From positions 1 to 47,704 of the forward strand of contig NZ_JAUSKL010000036.1 of the NCBI RefSeq assembly GCF_030646925.1: a stretch of 47,704 nucleotides of DNA. The letters run 5' to 3'. Every line of letters starts with the position of its first letter. Position 1 is the stretch's first letter. The translations under genes and the position numbers were made by a program. This document shows positions 8,549 through 16,918 of this stretch, one piece after another. The stretch is from Candidatus Binatus sp. GTDB lineage: Bacteria; Desulfobacterota; Binatia; Binatales; Binataceae. Below the pieces are notes generated by a model that saw nothing but the letters and a program-made list of their open reading frames with translations, was not told the origin of the DNA and did no database searches.

Positions 8549-9850
8549 TTACGCTCGCCCCTGGTTTGTATCGCGGAGCGCTTCGGTGGCGGCGGCGATA
8601 GTGCGATCGATATCAGCGTCGGTGTGCGCGGTCGAGATGAACATCGCTTCGAATTGTGACGGCGGTATATTTATTCCGCGCGCGATCATCGCGTGGAAAA
8701 ACTTCGCAAATTTTTTGGAATCCGAGGTGCGTGCTTCGTCAGCATCGGTCACGCGCTCCGGCCCGAAAAACATCGTTAGCAAAGAACCCGCGCGATTGAC
8801 GCATCCCGGCTCGCGATTCGCGTCAAGCGCCGCGCTGAGTCCGCGCTCGAGCTGCGCGCCCAACTCCTCGAGCCGCGGGTAGGGATTCGTCTCGCGCAGT
8901 TCGCTCAGCGTCTCGAGTCCCGCTCGCACCGAGAGCGGATTTCCCGACAAAGTGCCCGCCTGGTAAACCGGTCCTATCGGCGCGAGCAGATCCATCAGGC
9001 GCGACGGTCCGGCGACCGCGCCGATCGGCATCCCGCCGCCGATTATTTTCCCGAGCATGATCAAATCGGGCGTCACGCCCATCGCTTCGCTGGCCGAACC
9101 GAAATTCAGCCGGAATCCGGAGATAACTTCGTCACAAATCAGGAGCGCGCCATTGCGATGCGCGATCTCCGCGAGAGCGTGCAGAAAGCCGGGCAGCGGA
9201 TTCACCACGCCCATGTTCGCGGCGACCGGCTCGACGATCACGGCTGCGATTTTATCCGGCGCCGCGCGGAAAACATTCTCGACGTTCTCGATCGCGTTGT
9301 AGCGCGCCACCATCGTGAGCGCCGCCAGGGCAGCCGGAACGCCGCCGCTATCGGGCTGTCCGAGCGTCATGCCGCCGGAACCGGCGCGGACGAGCAGCGA
9401 GTCGCTGTGGCCATGATAGCATCCGTCGAACTTGACGATATTCGGGCGGCCGGTCGCGGCGCGCGCAATCCTGAGCGCGGTCATGCCGGCTTCGGTGCCG
9501 GAGCTGACGAGGCGAACTTTTTCGGCGCATCCAATCGCCGACGAGATCAGTTCCGCGAGCTCGACTTCGAGCCGCGTCGGCGCGCCGAATCCCAATCCGG
9601 AGCGTGCCTGATGCGCGAGCGCCGCGGTGACTCGCGGATGCGCATGGCCGAGGATCGCGGGCCCGTAAGAGCACACGTAATCGAGAAATTGGCGTCCATC
9701 GGCGTCGGTTAGCGACGCACCGGCGCCGCTTTCGATGAAGAGCGGAGATTCGCCGACGGCGTTCCACGCGCGCACCGGAGAATTCACCGCGCCAGGAATC
9801 TTAACTTTGGCGCGGTTGAAAAGTTCACGGGAGGTTTCTGAATTTTGCAT
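8549..9850 (-). CDS. hemL: Glutamate-1-semialdehyde 2,1-aminomutase
   Basis: A 433-residue class III aminotransferase-fold enzyme of full family length. It converts glutamate-1-semialdehyde to 5-aminolevulinate in the C5 route to tetrapyrroles, using PLP. Landmarks are the N-terminal PGAVNSPVRAWNAVG, the phosphate-binding SSGTEAGMTALRIAR, FDGCYHGHSD, the CDEVISGFR Asp pair, and the Schiff-base Lys268 in MLGKIIGGGMPIGA. AGGA precedes the ATG by about 8 bases. It is the first gene of the minus operon with the F0 genes, and it diverges from dnaA across a 587-bp gap. Confidence 0.96.
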   Translation of the reverse strand: MQNSETSRELFNRAKVKIPGAVNSPVRAWNAVGESPLFIESGAGASLTDADGRQFLDYVCSYGPAILGHAHPRVTAALAHQARSGLGFGAPTRLEVELAELISSAIGCAEKVRLVSSGTEAGMTALRIARAATGRPNIVKFDGCYHGHSDSLLVRAGSGGMTLGQPDSGGVPAALAALTMVARYNAIENVENVFRAAPDKIAAVIVEPVAANMGVVNPLPGFLHALAEIAHRNGALLICDEVISGFRLNFGSASEAMGVTPDLIMLGKIIGGGMPIGAVAGPSRLMDLLAPIGPVYQAGTLSGNPLSVRAGLETLSELRETNPYPRLEELGAQLERGLSAALDANREPGCVNRAGSLLTMFFGPERVTDADEARTSDSKKFAKFFHAMIARGINIPPSQFEAMFISTAHTDADIDRTIAAATEALRDTNQGRA

Positions 9851-10437
9851 CGCTTATTCCTGACGGCTGTTGAAAATTCTATCAATCGGGCGTCGCGGAA
9901 TCGAGACAGACTATCTGCGGCGGCGTCAAGTCGCGCATCGGCTCGATCGCGCGTGATGGCTTCTAGAGCCATCGTGAGCGATCGCGTGTTCGCGGCGAAT
10001 TTTCCGCTGCGCGCGGCGCGATCGCTCCCGCGCGAAATTTCTCTTTCGATCCAAGTGCATAGCTGAAAGTGTTTTTCCGCGCTTGTCACCATCGCCAAAA
10101 ATGTTTAACAACATTCCTTGTCGCAGTATTCCGACTCGAACGAAAAACAACAGTCCTGATCGCATCGATGGTGAGCGCGTTTCACTAATGGCCTCGCAGC
10201 GCGTGCAATCCGCCTTTTGTTTCGATTCAAATCTCAGGGCCAACAGAACCGATCGCAAGCTGGAAAGGTTGATAATCGGAGGCGCCGCGCCGCCAAATCT
10301 CCGTCTCCAGCAAGGGAAAAGATACTTATCCACAAGTGTGGATAAGCTTGTGCGTAATTCTCCCGGCAAATCGGCTTGCCGGCTTGACTCCGGGCGCGCC
10401 TGCGCGCGCGCCGGATATCGATGGGGGATTCCAAAAT
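9851..10437. other. 587-bp hemL/dnaA divergent gap: candidate oriC or dnaA control region
   Basis: No credible gene lies here; the frames present are short, unsupported by ribosome sites or recognisable motifs. The stretch is locally AT-richer around 10090-10160. It contains two perfect DnaA boxes in inverted orientation at 10326-10345 and one weak box-like match, GGTTGATAA, at 10267-10275. A short GC-rich palindromic stretch (GGCGCGCCTGCGCGCGCG) sits just before dnaA. The low number of boxes argues for dnaA autoregulation at least; an origin function is possible but not shown. Confidence 0.5.
10326..10345. promoter_or_regulatory. Inverted pair of perfect DnaA boxes
   Basis: TTATCCACA at 10326-10334 and its reverse complement TGTGGATAA at 10337-10345 are separated by two bases. 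Both match the strict bacterial DnaA box. They lie 93 bp before the dnaA start, the usual place for autoregulation and for the dnaA-side part of an origin. Confidence 0.85.
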
Positions 10438-11847
10438 ATGACTGGCTTGTGGCAGCGCACTGCTGACCGGATGCGCGAGGAACTCGGACAGGTCGGCTAC
10501 GAAACCTGGATCGGACCGCTCAAGTTTATCGCGCAGCAGGAAACGACCGTTACACTCGAGGCGCCCAATCGATTTTTTCGCGATTGGATCAATGAACGCT
10601 ATCTCGATTTGCTGCGCCGCGCGCTCGCGGCGGAAGCCGGCGAAGAAATGGAGATCAACCTGACGCTGGGCAATGGCGGAGTTGCAGCACTGCAACAAGC
10701 GCACAAGAACGGGAACGGCACCGCCAGCGGCAATGGCCATAGCAATGGTCATGGCAACGGAAAAGTCGCGGCGCCGCGCGGATCGACGTCCGACGGCGGC
10801 CGCGGCGATCGGCATCCGCAGTTCAATCCGCGCTACACGTTCGCGGAGTTCGTAGTCGGCTCGGCGAATCAGTTTGCGCACGCGGCGGCGCAGGCGGTCG
10901 CCAATCAGCCGGGCGAAAAATACAATCCGCTCTTCATTTACGGCGGAGTCGGCCTCGGCAAGACGCACCTGGTGACAGCGATCGGCCATCGTATCTGGAC
11001 GACGGGCGATCGGCCGCGCAAAGTTCTCTTCATGCCCGCCGAGATTTTCATGAACGAACTGATCAATTCGCTGAGACGCGACAAGATGGGCGAGTTTCGG
11101 GAAAAATTTCGCCGCGTCGATACGCTGATCCTCGACGACGTCCAGTTTCTAGCCGGCCGCGAGCGCACCCAGGAGGAATTTTTTCACACCTTCAACGCGT
11201 TGCACGCGGAACGCCATCAGATCGTGCTCACGTCGGACAAGGTGCCGCGGGAAATTCCGGGCCTCGAGGAGCGGCTGCGCAACCGTTTCGAATCGGGCCT
11301 GATTGCCGATATCGCGCCGCCCGATCTCGAGACTCGCGTCGCGATCATCCAGAAAAAGGCCGTGCTCGAAAATCTCAAGCTGGCGCCCGAGGTCACGATG
11401 TATATCGCGCAGAGCGTTTCCTCGAACGTGCGCGAGCTCGAAGGATGCCTCACGCGGCTCGGCGCGCTGGCCTCGCTCAACAAGGCGGCGATCACCGTCG
11501 AATTTGCGCGCCAGGCCCTGCACGATCTGATTCGGAATCACGACGCGAAGCCTGACGTGGATTCAATCCAGAAAACTGTTTCGGATTTTTTCCACATCCG
11601 GCTTACCGACCTCAAATCGAAAAAACGCACGCAGCACATCGCGTTTTGCCGGCAGGTCGCGATGTATCTCAGCCGCAAGCTGACCGACGCTTCGTTTCCG
11701 ACTATCGGCGATCACTTCGGCCGCGACCATTCGACGGTGATCCATGCGTATAATCTGATCCTGCGGCGCGTCTCGAGCGACTCCGCTTTCCGTTTGTCGA
11801 TCGAAAAAATCGAGCGCGAGCTGAAGTCGGTTCGCAACGCGGCGTGA
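10438..11847 (+). CDS. dnaA: Chromosomal replication initiator protein DnaA
   Basis: Start placed at the ATG at 10438, with GGGGGA about 9 bases upstream; the longer frame to 10336 would run through the DnaA boxes. The 469-residue product has domain I (MTGLWQRTADRMREEL...YETWIGPL), a low-complexity Asn/Gly/His linker (about residues 95-125), and the AAA+ domain. The AAA+ domain has Walker A GGVGLGKT at 169-176 and Walker B LILDDVQF with Asp233-Asp234. The C-terminal DNA-binding signature GRDHSTVIHAYNLI lies around residues 428-441. DnaA binds DnaA boxes as ATP-DnaA and opens the origin. dnaN follows 244 bp downstream. Confidence 0.98.
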   Translation: MTGLWQRTADRMREELGQVGYETWIGPLKFIAQQETTVTLEAPNRFFRDWINERYLDLLRRALAAEAGEEMEINLTLGNGGVAALQQAHKNGNGTASGNGHSNGHGNGKVAAPRGSTSDGGRGDRHPQFNPRYTFAEFVVGSANQFAHAAAQAVANQPGEKYNPLFIYGGVGLGKTHLVTAIGHRIWTTGDRPRKVLFMPAEIFMNELINSLRRDKMGEFREKFRRVDTLILDDVQFLAGRERTQEEFFHTFNALHAERHQIVLTSDKVPREIPGLEERLRNRFESGLIADIAPPDLETRVAIIQKKAVLENLKLAPEVTMYIAQSVSSNVRELEGCLTRLGALASLNKAAITVEFARQALHDLIRNHDAKPDVDSIQKTVSDFFHIRLTDLKSKKRTQHIAFCRQVAMYLSRKLTDASFPTIGDHFGRDHSTVIHAYNLILRRVSSDSAFRLSIEKIERELKSVRNAA

Positions 11848-12091
11848 CTCGATGAAGCTTGTGCAGGAGCTTGTGGACGGTATGCGGATGAAGAGCGGGT
11901 TTTCGACAGGCTCGGCCGATTGCGCCCGCGCAAGGCGATCGAGCCGCCGCTTCACCGACAACTTTTCAGCCGCGGAAGTGCGTGCAAAATCAATCGCTTG
12001 GCCGAGTCATAAACAAATCCACAACTCCTACGGTTACTGCTAAAGTCTTTAGAGATCTTAAGATCAGGAATAGGAAGACGGGAATTAATTC
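11848..12091. promoter_or_regulatory. dnaA-dnaN gap with 12-bp palindrome and degenerate DnaA-box-like site
   Basis: The gap contains AAATCCACA (12015-12023; 7 of 9 match to a DnaA box) and a perfect 12-bp palindrome, GATCTTAAGATC, at 12054-12065, 26 bp before the dnaN start. AGGAAGACGGGA precedes the dnaN ATG. The palindrome could be an operator of a dimeric regulator; its position suggests an effect on dnaN expression. No gene is seen. Confidence 0.5.
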
Positions 12092-13231
12092 ATGGGACTC
12101 TCGATAGCACGCACGTCTCTGCTTGGTGGTTTGGGTTTGGTGCAGGGAATCGTCGAACGGCGAACGACGGTGCCGATCCTGGGCCACGTTCTCATCGAGC
12201 CCAATGGCAATGGGCTAAATCTCAGCGCGACCGACCTGGAGGTCGGCATCCGCACCAATGTCGCCTGCTCGGGCAAGGAAAAAAGCCTGACGCTGAACGC
12301 GCGCAAACTTTTCGAGATCGTGCGCGAGGCGGAAGGCGAAGAGGTCGCGCTGACGACGCTCGACAACGATTGGGTCGAACTCAAGTGCGGGCGCGCGAAA
12401 TTCAAAATGATGGGCCTCGATCCGCGCAGCTTTCCGGCGATGCCCAGTCAGAGCGTTGGCAAGGAAGCGGACGGCGCGAAAAAAAAGTTGAAGGCCGAGC
12501 TCGTGATTCCGGCGACGGTACTGAAGGACATGATCGACAAGACTCTGTTCGCGGTCAGTCCCGATGAAGCGCGCTACAATCTGAGCGGCGTGTTCGTCGA
12601 ATCGAGTGCGCCTGGTTCCGCGCGGATGGTCGCCACCGACGGCCATCGCCTTGCGATGATCGAGCGCGAAGTCGCGGGCTTCTCGATGGATGGCGGCGCG
12701 ATCATTCCGCGAAAAGGACTCGCCGAGCTGCGCAAAATCCTTGACCAGGACGGCGACACCGAAGTGCGGCTCTCGCTCGAAGGGCAGCTCGCATATCTGA
12801 AGCGCGGCAACACCGAAGTGTCGATGCGGCTGGTCGAAGGAGAATTTCCCGACTATCGCGGCGTCATACCGAAGCAGTCGAAATACAAAATCGCGGTCCC
12901 GAGGGACGCGTTGTTCGCGGCGATCAAGCGCGCCGCGATTTTCTCAAGCGAGCGCTATCACGGCGTGAAGTTCTCGCTCTCGCCGGGATTGCTCACGGTG
13001 TCATCGACGAGTCCCGAGACCGGCGAGGCCAGCGAATCGCTCGACGTCGATTTCAACAACGAAGATTTCGCGATTGGCTTCAACGCCTCGTACGTCTCGC
13101 AGGTGCTCGGCGTGATTCCGGCTGGCGCCAACGTCGAGTTGGGGCTCAGCGACGACGTGAGTCCCGGCGTGATCCGCGCGCCCGAGGCGGACTCGCAGTA
13201 CACCTACGTCGTGATGCCGATGCGGCTCTAG
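12092..13231 (+). CDS. dnaN: DNA polymerase III beta sliding clamp
   Basis: A 379-residue protein with the three-fold repeated clamp architecture at full family length. Recognisable segments include TTVPILGHVLIE and LSATDLEVGI in domain 1, SGVFVES and MVATDGHRLAM in domain 2, and the C-terminal YTYVVMPMRL. It closes around DNA as a dimer and tethers the replicative polymerase. It follows dnaA as in the conserved dnaA-dnaN-recF-gyrB order, but here the next gene is an unrelated convergent gene, so the replication cluster is broken after dnaN. Confidence 0.97.
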   Translation: MGLSIARTSLLGGLGLVQGIVERRTTVPILGHVLIEPNGNGLNLSATDLEVGIRTNVACSGKEKSLTLNARKLFEIVREAEGEEVALTTLDNDWVELKCGRAKFKMMGLDPRSFPAMPSQSVGKEADGAKKKLKAELVIPATVLKDMIDKTLFAVSPDEARYNLSGVFVESSAPGSARMVATDGHRLAMIEREVAGFSMDGGAIIPRKGLAELRKILDQDGDTEVRLSLEGQLAYLKRGNTEVSMRLVEGEFPDYRGVIPKQSKYKIAVPRDALFAAIKRAAIFSSERYHGVKFSLSPGLLTVSSTSPETGEASESLDVDFNNEDFAIGFNASYVSQVLGVIPAGANVELGLSDDVSPGVIRAPEADSQYTYVVMPMRL

Positions 13232-13277
13232 ATCATCGGTGCGATCGCGATCGCGTTGAAGGCTGCCGCTCCGAAAA

Positions 13278-13338
13278 CCTCGCCCGTTATTTTACGGGAG
13301 AGGGAGCCCGCCGCTCTTGCGGCGGGTGGGTGAGGGTT
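13278..13338 (+). repeat. REP-like palindromic repeat, copy 1
   Basis: CCTCGCCCG (13278-13286) and CGGGAGAGG (13295-13303) form a stem around the 8-nt loop TTATTTTA. A second hairpin CCCGCCGC-TCTT-GCGGCGGG (13307-13326) and the tail GGGTGAGGGT follow. Copy 2 is the same unit in opposite orientation about 140 bp away, and a third copy at 21.3 kb is split by the transposon. It lies between the convergent dnaN and DUF4331 genes. Confidence 0.8.
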
Positions 13339-13473
13339 CTGGATCGCACGCTGGTTCGATGTTTAGAGATTCACGATCTTCATCGATTCTAGATAGCTCC
13401 GTGACATAAATGTCGTCCGCGCGGCGTGCTCCGGACGAAAATGCGAGCATCAGTGCGCTGCTCACGATCCTGC

Positions 13474-13537
13474 ACCCTCACCTACCTCGTCGCTTGACAG
13501 CGACTCGGCTTCCTCTCCCGTAAAATAACGGGCGAGG
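13474..13537 (-). repeat. REP-like palindromic repeat, copy 2 (inverted)
   Basis: ACCCTCACC at 13474-13482, a GTCGC/GCGAC hairpin in the middle, then CCTCTCCCG (13512-13520), loop TAAAATAA (13521-13528) and CGGGCGAGG (13529-13537). The outer hairpin and loop are the reverse complement of copy 1, while the middle hairpin differs in sequence but keeps its stem. Conservation of pairing with change of sequence is what a structured dispersed repeat shows. Confidence 0.8.
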
Positions 13538-13627
13538 GACAGAGATGCGCTCGACCTGTACGCAGAGCATCGCAGCAGGGGATGACGCCCTTGCTGCCGA
13601 GGTGCGCGGCGCGAATCAAACCTCGCA

Positions 13628-14641
13628 CTAGCCCGCCTTGGGATGCGGCGTGCCGATGTACGGGAACTCCTTGAGAAGATCGGTGTGCGGCTTAAGGCCG
13701 TCTGATGGGATGTCTCCCTTGGAGAGGAAGGCGAGGCGGTGATCGATGACATCGTCGGTAAAAGCGCGCCCGTTGGGATACTTCGCGGGCTTCGACGGAT
13801 CGAAGCTCAGCATGTCGGGCAGCAGGCCGTCGGCATCGATCGCGGCGATTGCTTCTTCCCGGGTGTAGTTGCCGGTATGCCCCATCAAATGGACGAACTG
13901 ATCGAGCCAGCGTTTGCGATCGTTAACCGGCTCGCTGGCGTTGTACTCCTCTTTGGTGTCGTCGGTGTTGAAGAAGCTGCTGACCGACGGGTGGCCGGCG
14001 CGATCGACATGGAGGAGCTTGCCATCGCGGCGCACGCTGCATCGCCCCCAGATGCGGACCGCAGGGTTGGCGCCGAGTTCGAATGTCGGCAGCTCGAGCA
14101 CCGTCGAGAACACATTCGCCTCAGTATTTGAGTCCACGCCCGTCCATGGTGACTTGCCGCCAAGATGCGGTGCCGTGAAATTTCTGCCGCCCTTGGTGTC
14201 GAACAGATTCTTGATTCCGTCGAAGTCGAAAAAGAAAGCGTCGCTGCGATTGCCGGCGAAGAACGTGTAGCCGCCGGACTTGACGATGTTGGGTTTGGCG
14301 CCGAAGGAGACCTCGGCGTCGGCGATGATCTTCGTCCCAACCGCTTCGACTGAGCGCGACTCCGCGCCCTTCGCCACGAAAACGTTCACCGTCTGCTTGC
14401 CGTTCTGCGGCTTCGAGAACACGTAACTGATCGCGATGTCGGTCAGGCAATCTCCGTCGTTGTCGATGTTGAGGCGGTAGATCGCGTCGGGATGGAGCGC
14501 GTCTGCAGTCGGATTGGCATTAAGGATCAGCACGGTCCTTGTCGGATCGACGGGTGCCTGGAACGCGTAGAGATCGCAGAGGTCGAGTCGTTGGTCCCCG
14601 AGCGGAGGGCCGAGGTTAAGGCCGGTGAAATGATTCGACAT
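13628..14641 (-). CDS. DUF4331 family protein
   Basis: A 337-residue protein of the DUF4331 family, whose members begin with a short motif around LGPPLGDQRLDLCDLYAFQAP and have a beta-propeller-like, Asp-rich body (RLNIDNDGDCLTDIAISY). AAGGGG precedes the ATG. There is no obvious signal peptide. The family has no established enzymatic role that I can name. It is convergent with dnaN across the REP-like pair and preceded by a 266-bp gap. Confidence 0.75.
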   Translation of the reverse strand: MSNHFTGLNLGPPLGDQRLDLCDLYAFQAPVDPTRTVLILNANPTADALHPDAIYRLNIDNDGDCLTDIAISYVFSKPQNGKQTVNVFVAKGAESRSVEAVGTKIIADAEVSFGAKPNIVKSGGYTFFAGNRSDAFFFDFDGIKNLFDTKGGRNFTAPHLGGKSPWTGVDSNTEANVFSTVLELPTFELGANPAVRIWGRCSVRRDGKLLHVDRAGHPSVSSFFNTDDTKEEYNASEPVNDRKRWLDQFVHLMGHTGNYTREEAIAAIDADGLLPDMLSFDPSKPAKYPNGRAFTDDVIDHRLAFLSKGDIPSDGLKPHTDLLKEFPYIGTPHPKAG

Positions 14642-14907
14642 AATTTTTCCCCTTCGTTTTGAACCCCAAAGTCCGCGCAGTATCTATAACGCCGAGACGT
14701 TGAGTGGCGGGAATTTAACGATGAGCGGGTGTTGATCGAGAACCAGAATGGCGGATTGGCATCGCAGGCTCAAGTTAGTTTTTGATTCTAAAGTCGGTAG
14801 TCACCCTCGCCTCCGCTACGCTCCGGACTCGGGACTCGATTAAATTGCGATTCGGCCCTCCGGCCCGAATCGGCTCCGCGGCGCTCGAGCCTCCCGAAAG
14901 GTCGGCC

Positions 14908-16686
14908 TTATTGAGCCGGTGGCGGCGTGCCGCCGCCCTCTACTCGCATGAGCTGAATCTTGTTGCGCAGGTTGTACTCGGTCTCCCACGGATACGTCGC
15001 CTCGCTGACTTCGAGCGTGGTCGGCAAGCCGAGTTGCGGAATATCCCGCTGGCGCGCGATAAACCATCGCACCTCGCCGCGATTGATCGCGTCGAGCAGG
15101 TCCTGCTTCTTCTGAAACCAGGGCGTCGGCTTGGGCGGATCGAGATAGAAGAGCGGGCCTTGGGTGCGGAACATCGCGATCTGATCAACGCGATTGCCGG
15201 TCTTCTCGATCGTCGCCCGCGCGAATCGCTTCTCGCCACGATAACTCTCCGCCGCCGGCATCGCGAAGATATAGATGTAGGCGAGCAGGCCGTAGGCGAT
15301 GATTCCCATCGAGAGCGCGGCTCGCGCCGGGCTGAATTTTCGAACCGCGTAGAACACGCCCGTGACCGAGAGAATCCAGAAAACGAGGAAGACGAATTTG
15401 TCGGGCATCGACGGAAATTGCGCAAGCTTGCCCGGCAGAATCAGCGACGCAGGAATCAGCATCGCGATTCCGAACACCGCGGCGATCGCGATTACGGCGT
15501 AGCCGAGCTTCAACAATCGCCCGGCGAACGTCGAGCATAAATCCGCAGAAAACACCAGCGTGCGTGCCACCAGAATCGCGGCGGCGGGAAGAATCGGCAA
15601 GATATAATAGCTGCGGCGCGATCCGGACAGAGTGAAAAACAGGAAGGTCGCCCAAAAATAAACCAGCGCGAAACGATCGCTGCGCGCGGGCTCGTCGTGC
15701 AGGCGTCGGCGCTGATGCGTCTCGACCAGCGCCGCCGGCAGCATCGCGGACCACGGCGCCATCAGCGCGAAAATGACGTACACGTATAAATAGATGGGTC
15801 CGCGATGATCGAACGGGTGAAAAAATCGCACCACGTTCTCGCGATAAACCATCGCGAGGCCTTTCTCGGAGCCCATCAGGCGATTCGATATCTCGAACGG
15901 CGCTGCGTAAACGGCGATCCCCAGCACGATCGCCGGTACCGAGTACCAGTTAAAGAACCAGAGGTTGTGCGACACCAGCCAGCGCCATCGCTCGCGCAGA
16001 GCGCCGCGTCCGATCCCGTCGGCGAGGCCGCGCCATCCGTCTTTCAGGCACGAGAACGCGCCGATCACGAGTATTGGCAGCGCGAATCCGAGCAGGCCTT
16101 TGGTCAATGACGTCGCCGCCATGATCAGCCAGAGGCCGATGACCCATGGACCGCCGGCGCGATTCTCGTAACGCTCGAAGAGCACCAACGCTGCGAGTTC
16201 GCCGGTCAGGGTTTCGACATCGGCGGAGGCGTGGCGCGAAAAAAAAACGAAGCTGAAGCTGGTCGCGAGGATGAATCCGGACAGAATCGCGGTGCGAGAA
16301 TCGTAGAGTCGCCGCACCAGTAGCATCAGGAATGCGACCGCGAGCAAGCCCGCGATCGCGCACGGCAATCGCGCCGCGGTTTCGTTCATCCCGCCGGTGA
16401 ACGGCGTCGAAAGCGTGACGAGCCAGTACGAGCCGAGCGGCTTGTCGTAATAGACGTGGCCGTTGATCGTCGGCCAGAAATAGTTGCGCGTGAGGAGCAT
16501 CTCGCGCGCAATTTCGGCCCATCGAAATTCCGACGACCAGAGAGCGCGCGCGCCCAGCCGCGCGAAGTACAGAATCGCAGCGGCGACGAGCACCAGTGCG
16601 GCGCCGATCCGGAACGTCGATTCGTCGGAGGTTCGAGGCGTCGCTAACGGCGGCGTCGCGGGATTCGATGGATATGCCGATGCCAT
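14908..16686 (-). CDS. ArnT/PMT-type membrane glycosyltransferase
   Basis: Start taken at the ATG at 16684-16686; the frame extends to 17073 but would overlap the start of the divergent DUF255 gene. The 592-residue product has about a dozen hydrophobic helices and the GT-C pattern: an acidic first periplasmic loop ([17 protein letters not shown]), then [11 protein letters not shown] and [17 protein letters not shown]. These match the ArnT/Dpm-protein mannosyltransferase superfamily, which moves sugars from polyprenyl-phosphate donors to lipid A or proteins at the periplasmic face. A C-terminal soluble part contains [12 protein letters not shown]. The acceptor cannot be told from sequence. Confidence 0.8.
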   Translation of the reverse strand: MASAYPSNPATPPLATPRTSDESTFRIGAALVLVAAAILYFARLGARALWSSEFRWAEIAREMLLTRNYFWPTINGHVYYDKPLGSYWLVTLSTPFTGGMNETAARLPCAIAGLLAVAFLMLLVRRLYDSRTAILSGFILATSFSFVFFSRHASADVETLTGELAALVLFERYENRAGGPWVIGLWLIMAATSLTKGLLGFALPILVIGAFSCLKDGWRGLADGIGRGALRERWRWLVSHNLWFFNWYSVPAIVLGIAVYAAPFEISNRLMGSEKGLAMVYRENVVRFFHPFDHRGPIYLYVYVIFALMAPWSAMLPAALVETHQRRRLHDEPARSDRFALVYFWATFLFFTLSGSRRSYYILPILPAAAILVARTLVFSADLCSTFAGRLLKLGYAVIAIAAVFGIAMLIPASLILPGKLAQFPSMPDKFVFLVFWILSVTGVFYAVRKFSPARAALSMGIIAYGLLAYIYIFAMPAAESYRGEKRFARATIEKTGNRVDQIAMFRTQGPLFYLDPPKPTPWFQKKQDLLDAINRGEVRWFIARQRDIPQLGLPTTLEVSEATYPWETEYNLRNKIQLMRVEGGGTPPPAQ

Positions 16687-16918
16687 CGCGGAGAATTGTA
16701 ACCGTCGCGCTCGCCGCTGCGCCATACGCATCGCCGATGCGCGGAAAGCGGGAAGAAAAATATTCGAAACCTCACGCAGGTTTCGAGCTTCCCGTTGTAA
16801 AAAAGATGCGGGCTTCGCCCTGTTCGTAAAAGAAGGTGAACCGAGTGTCGGTCGCGACGATTCACCTTGCGTGATAGTTTCGTTAGAGAGACAGCAAAGA
16901 AAAAATCCGAGAGACTCG

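Noticed and set aside
13232-13627. CRISPR array
   Set aside because: The repeats here are only two, are inverted to each other and form hairpins; no regular spacers or cas genes occur.
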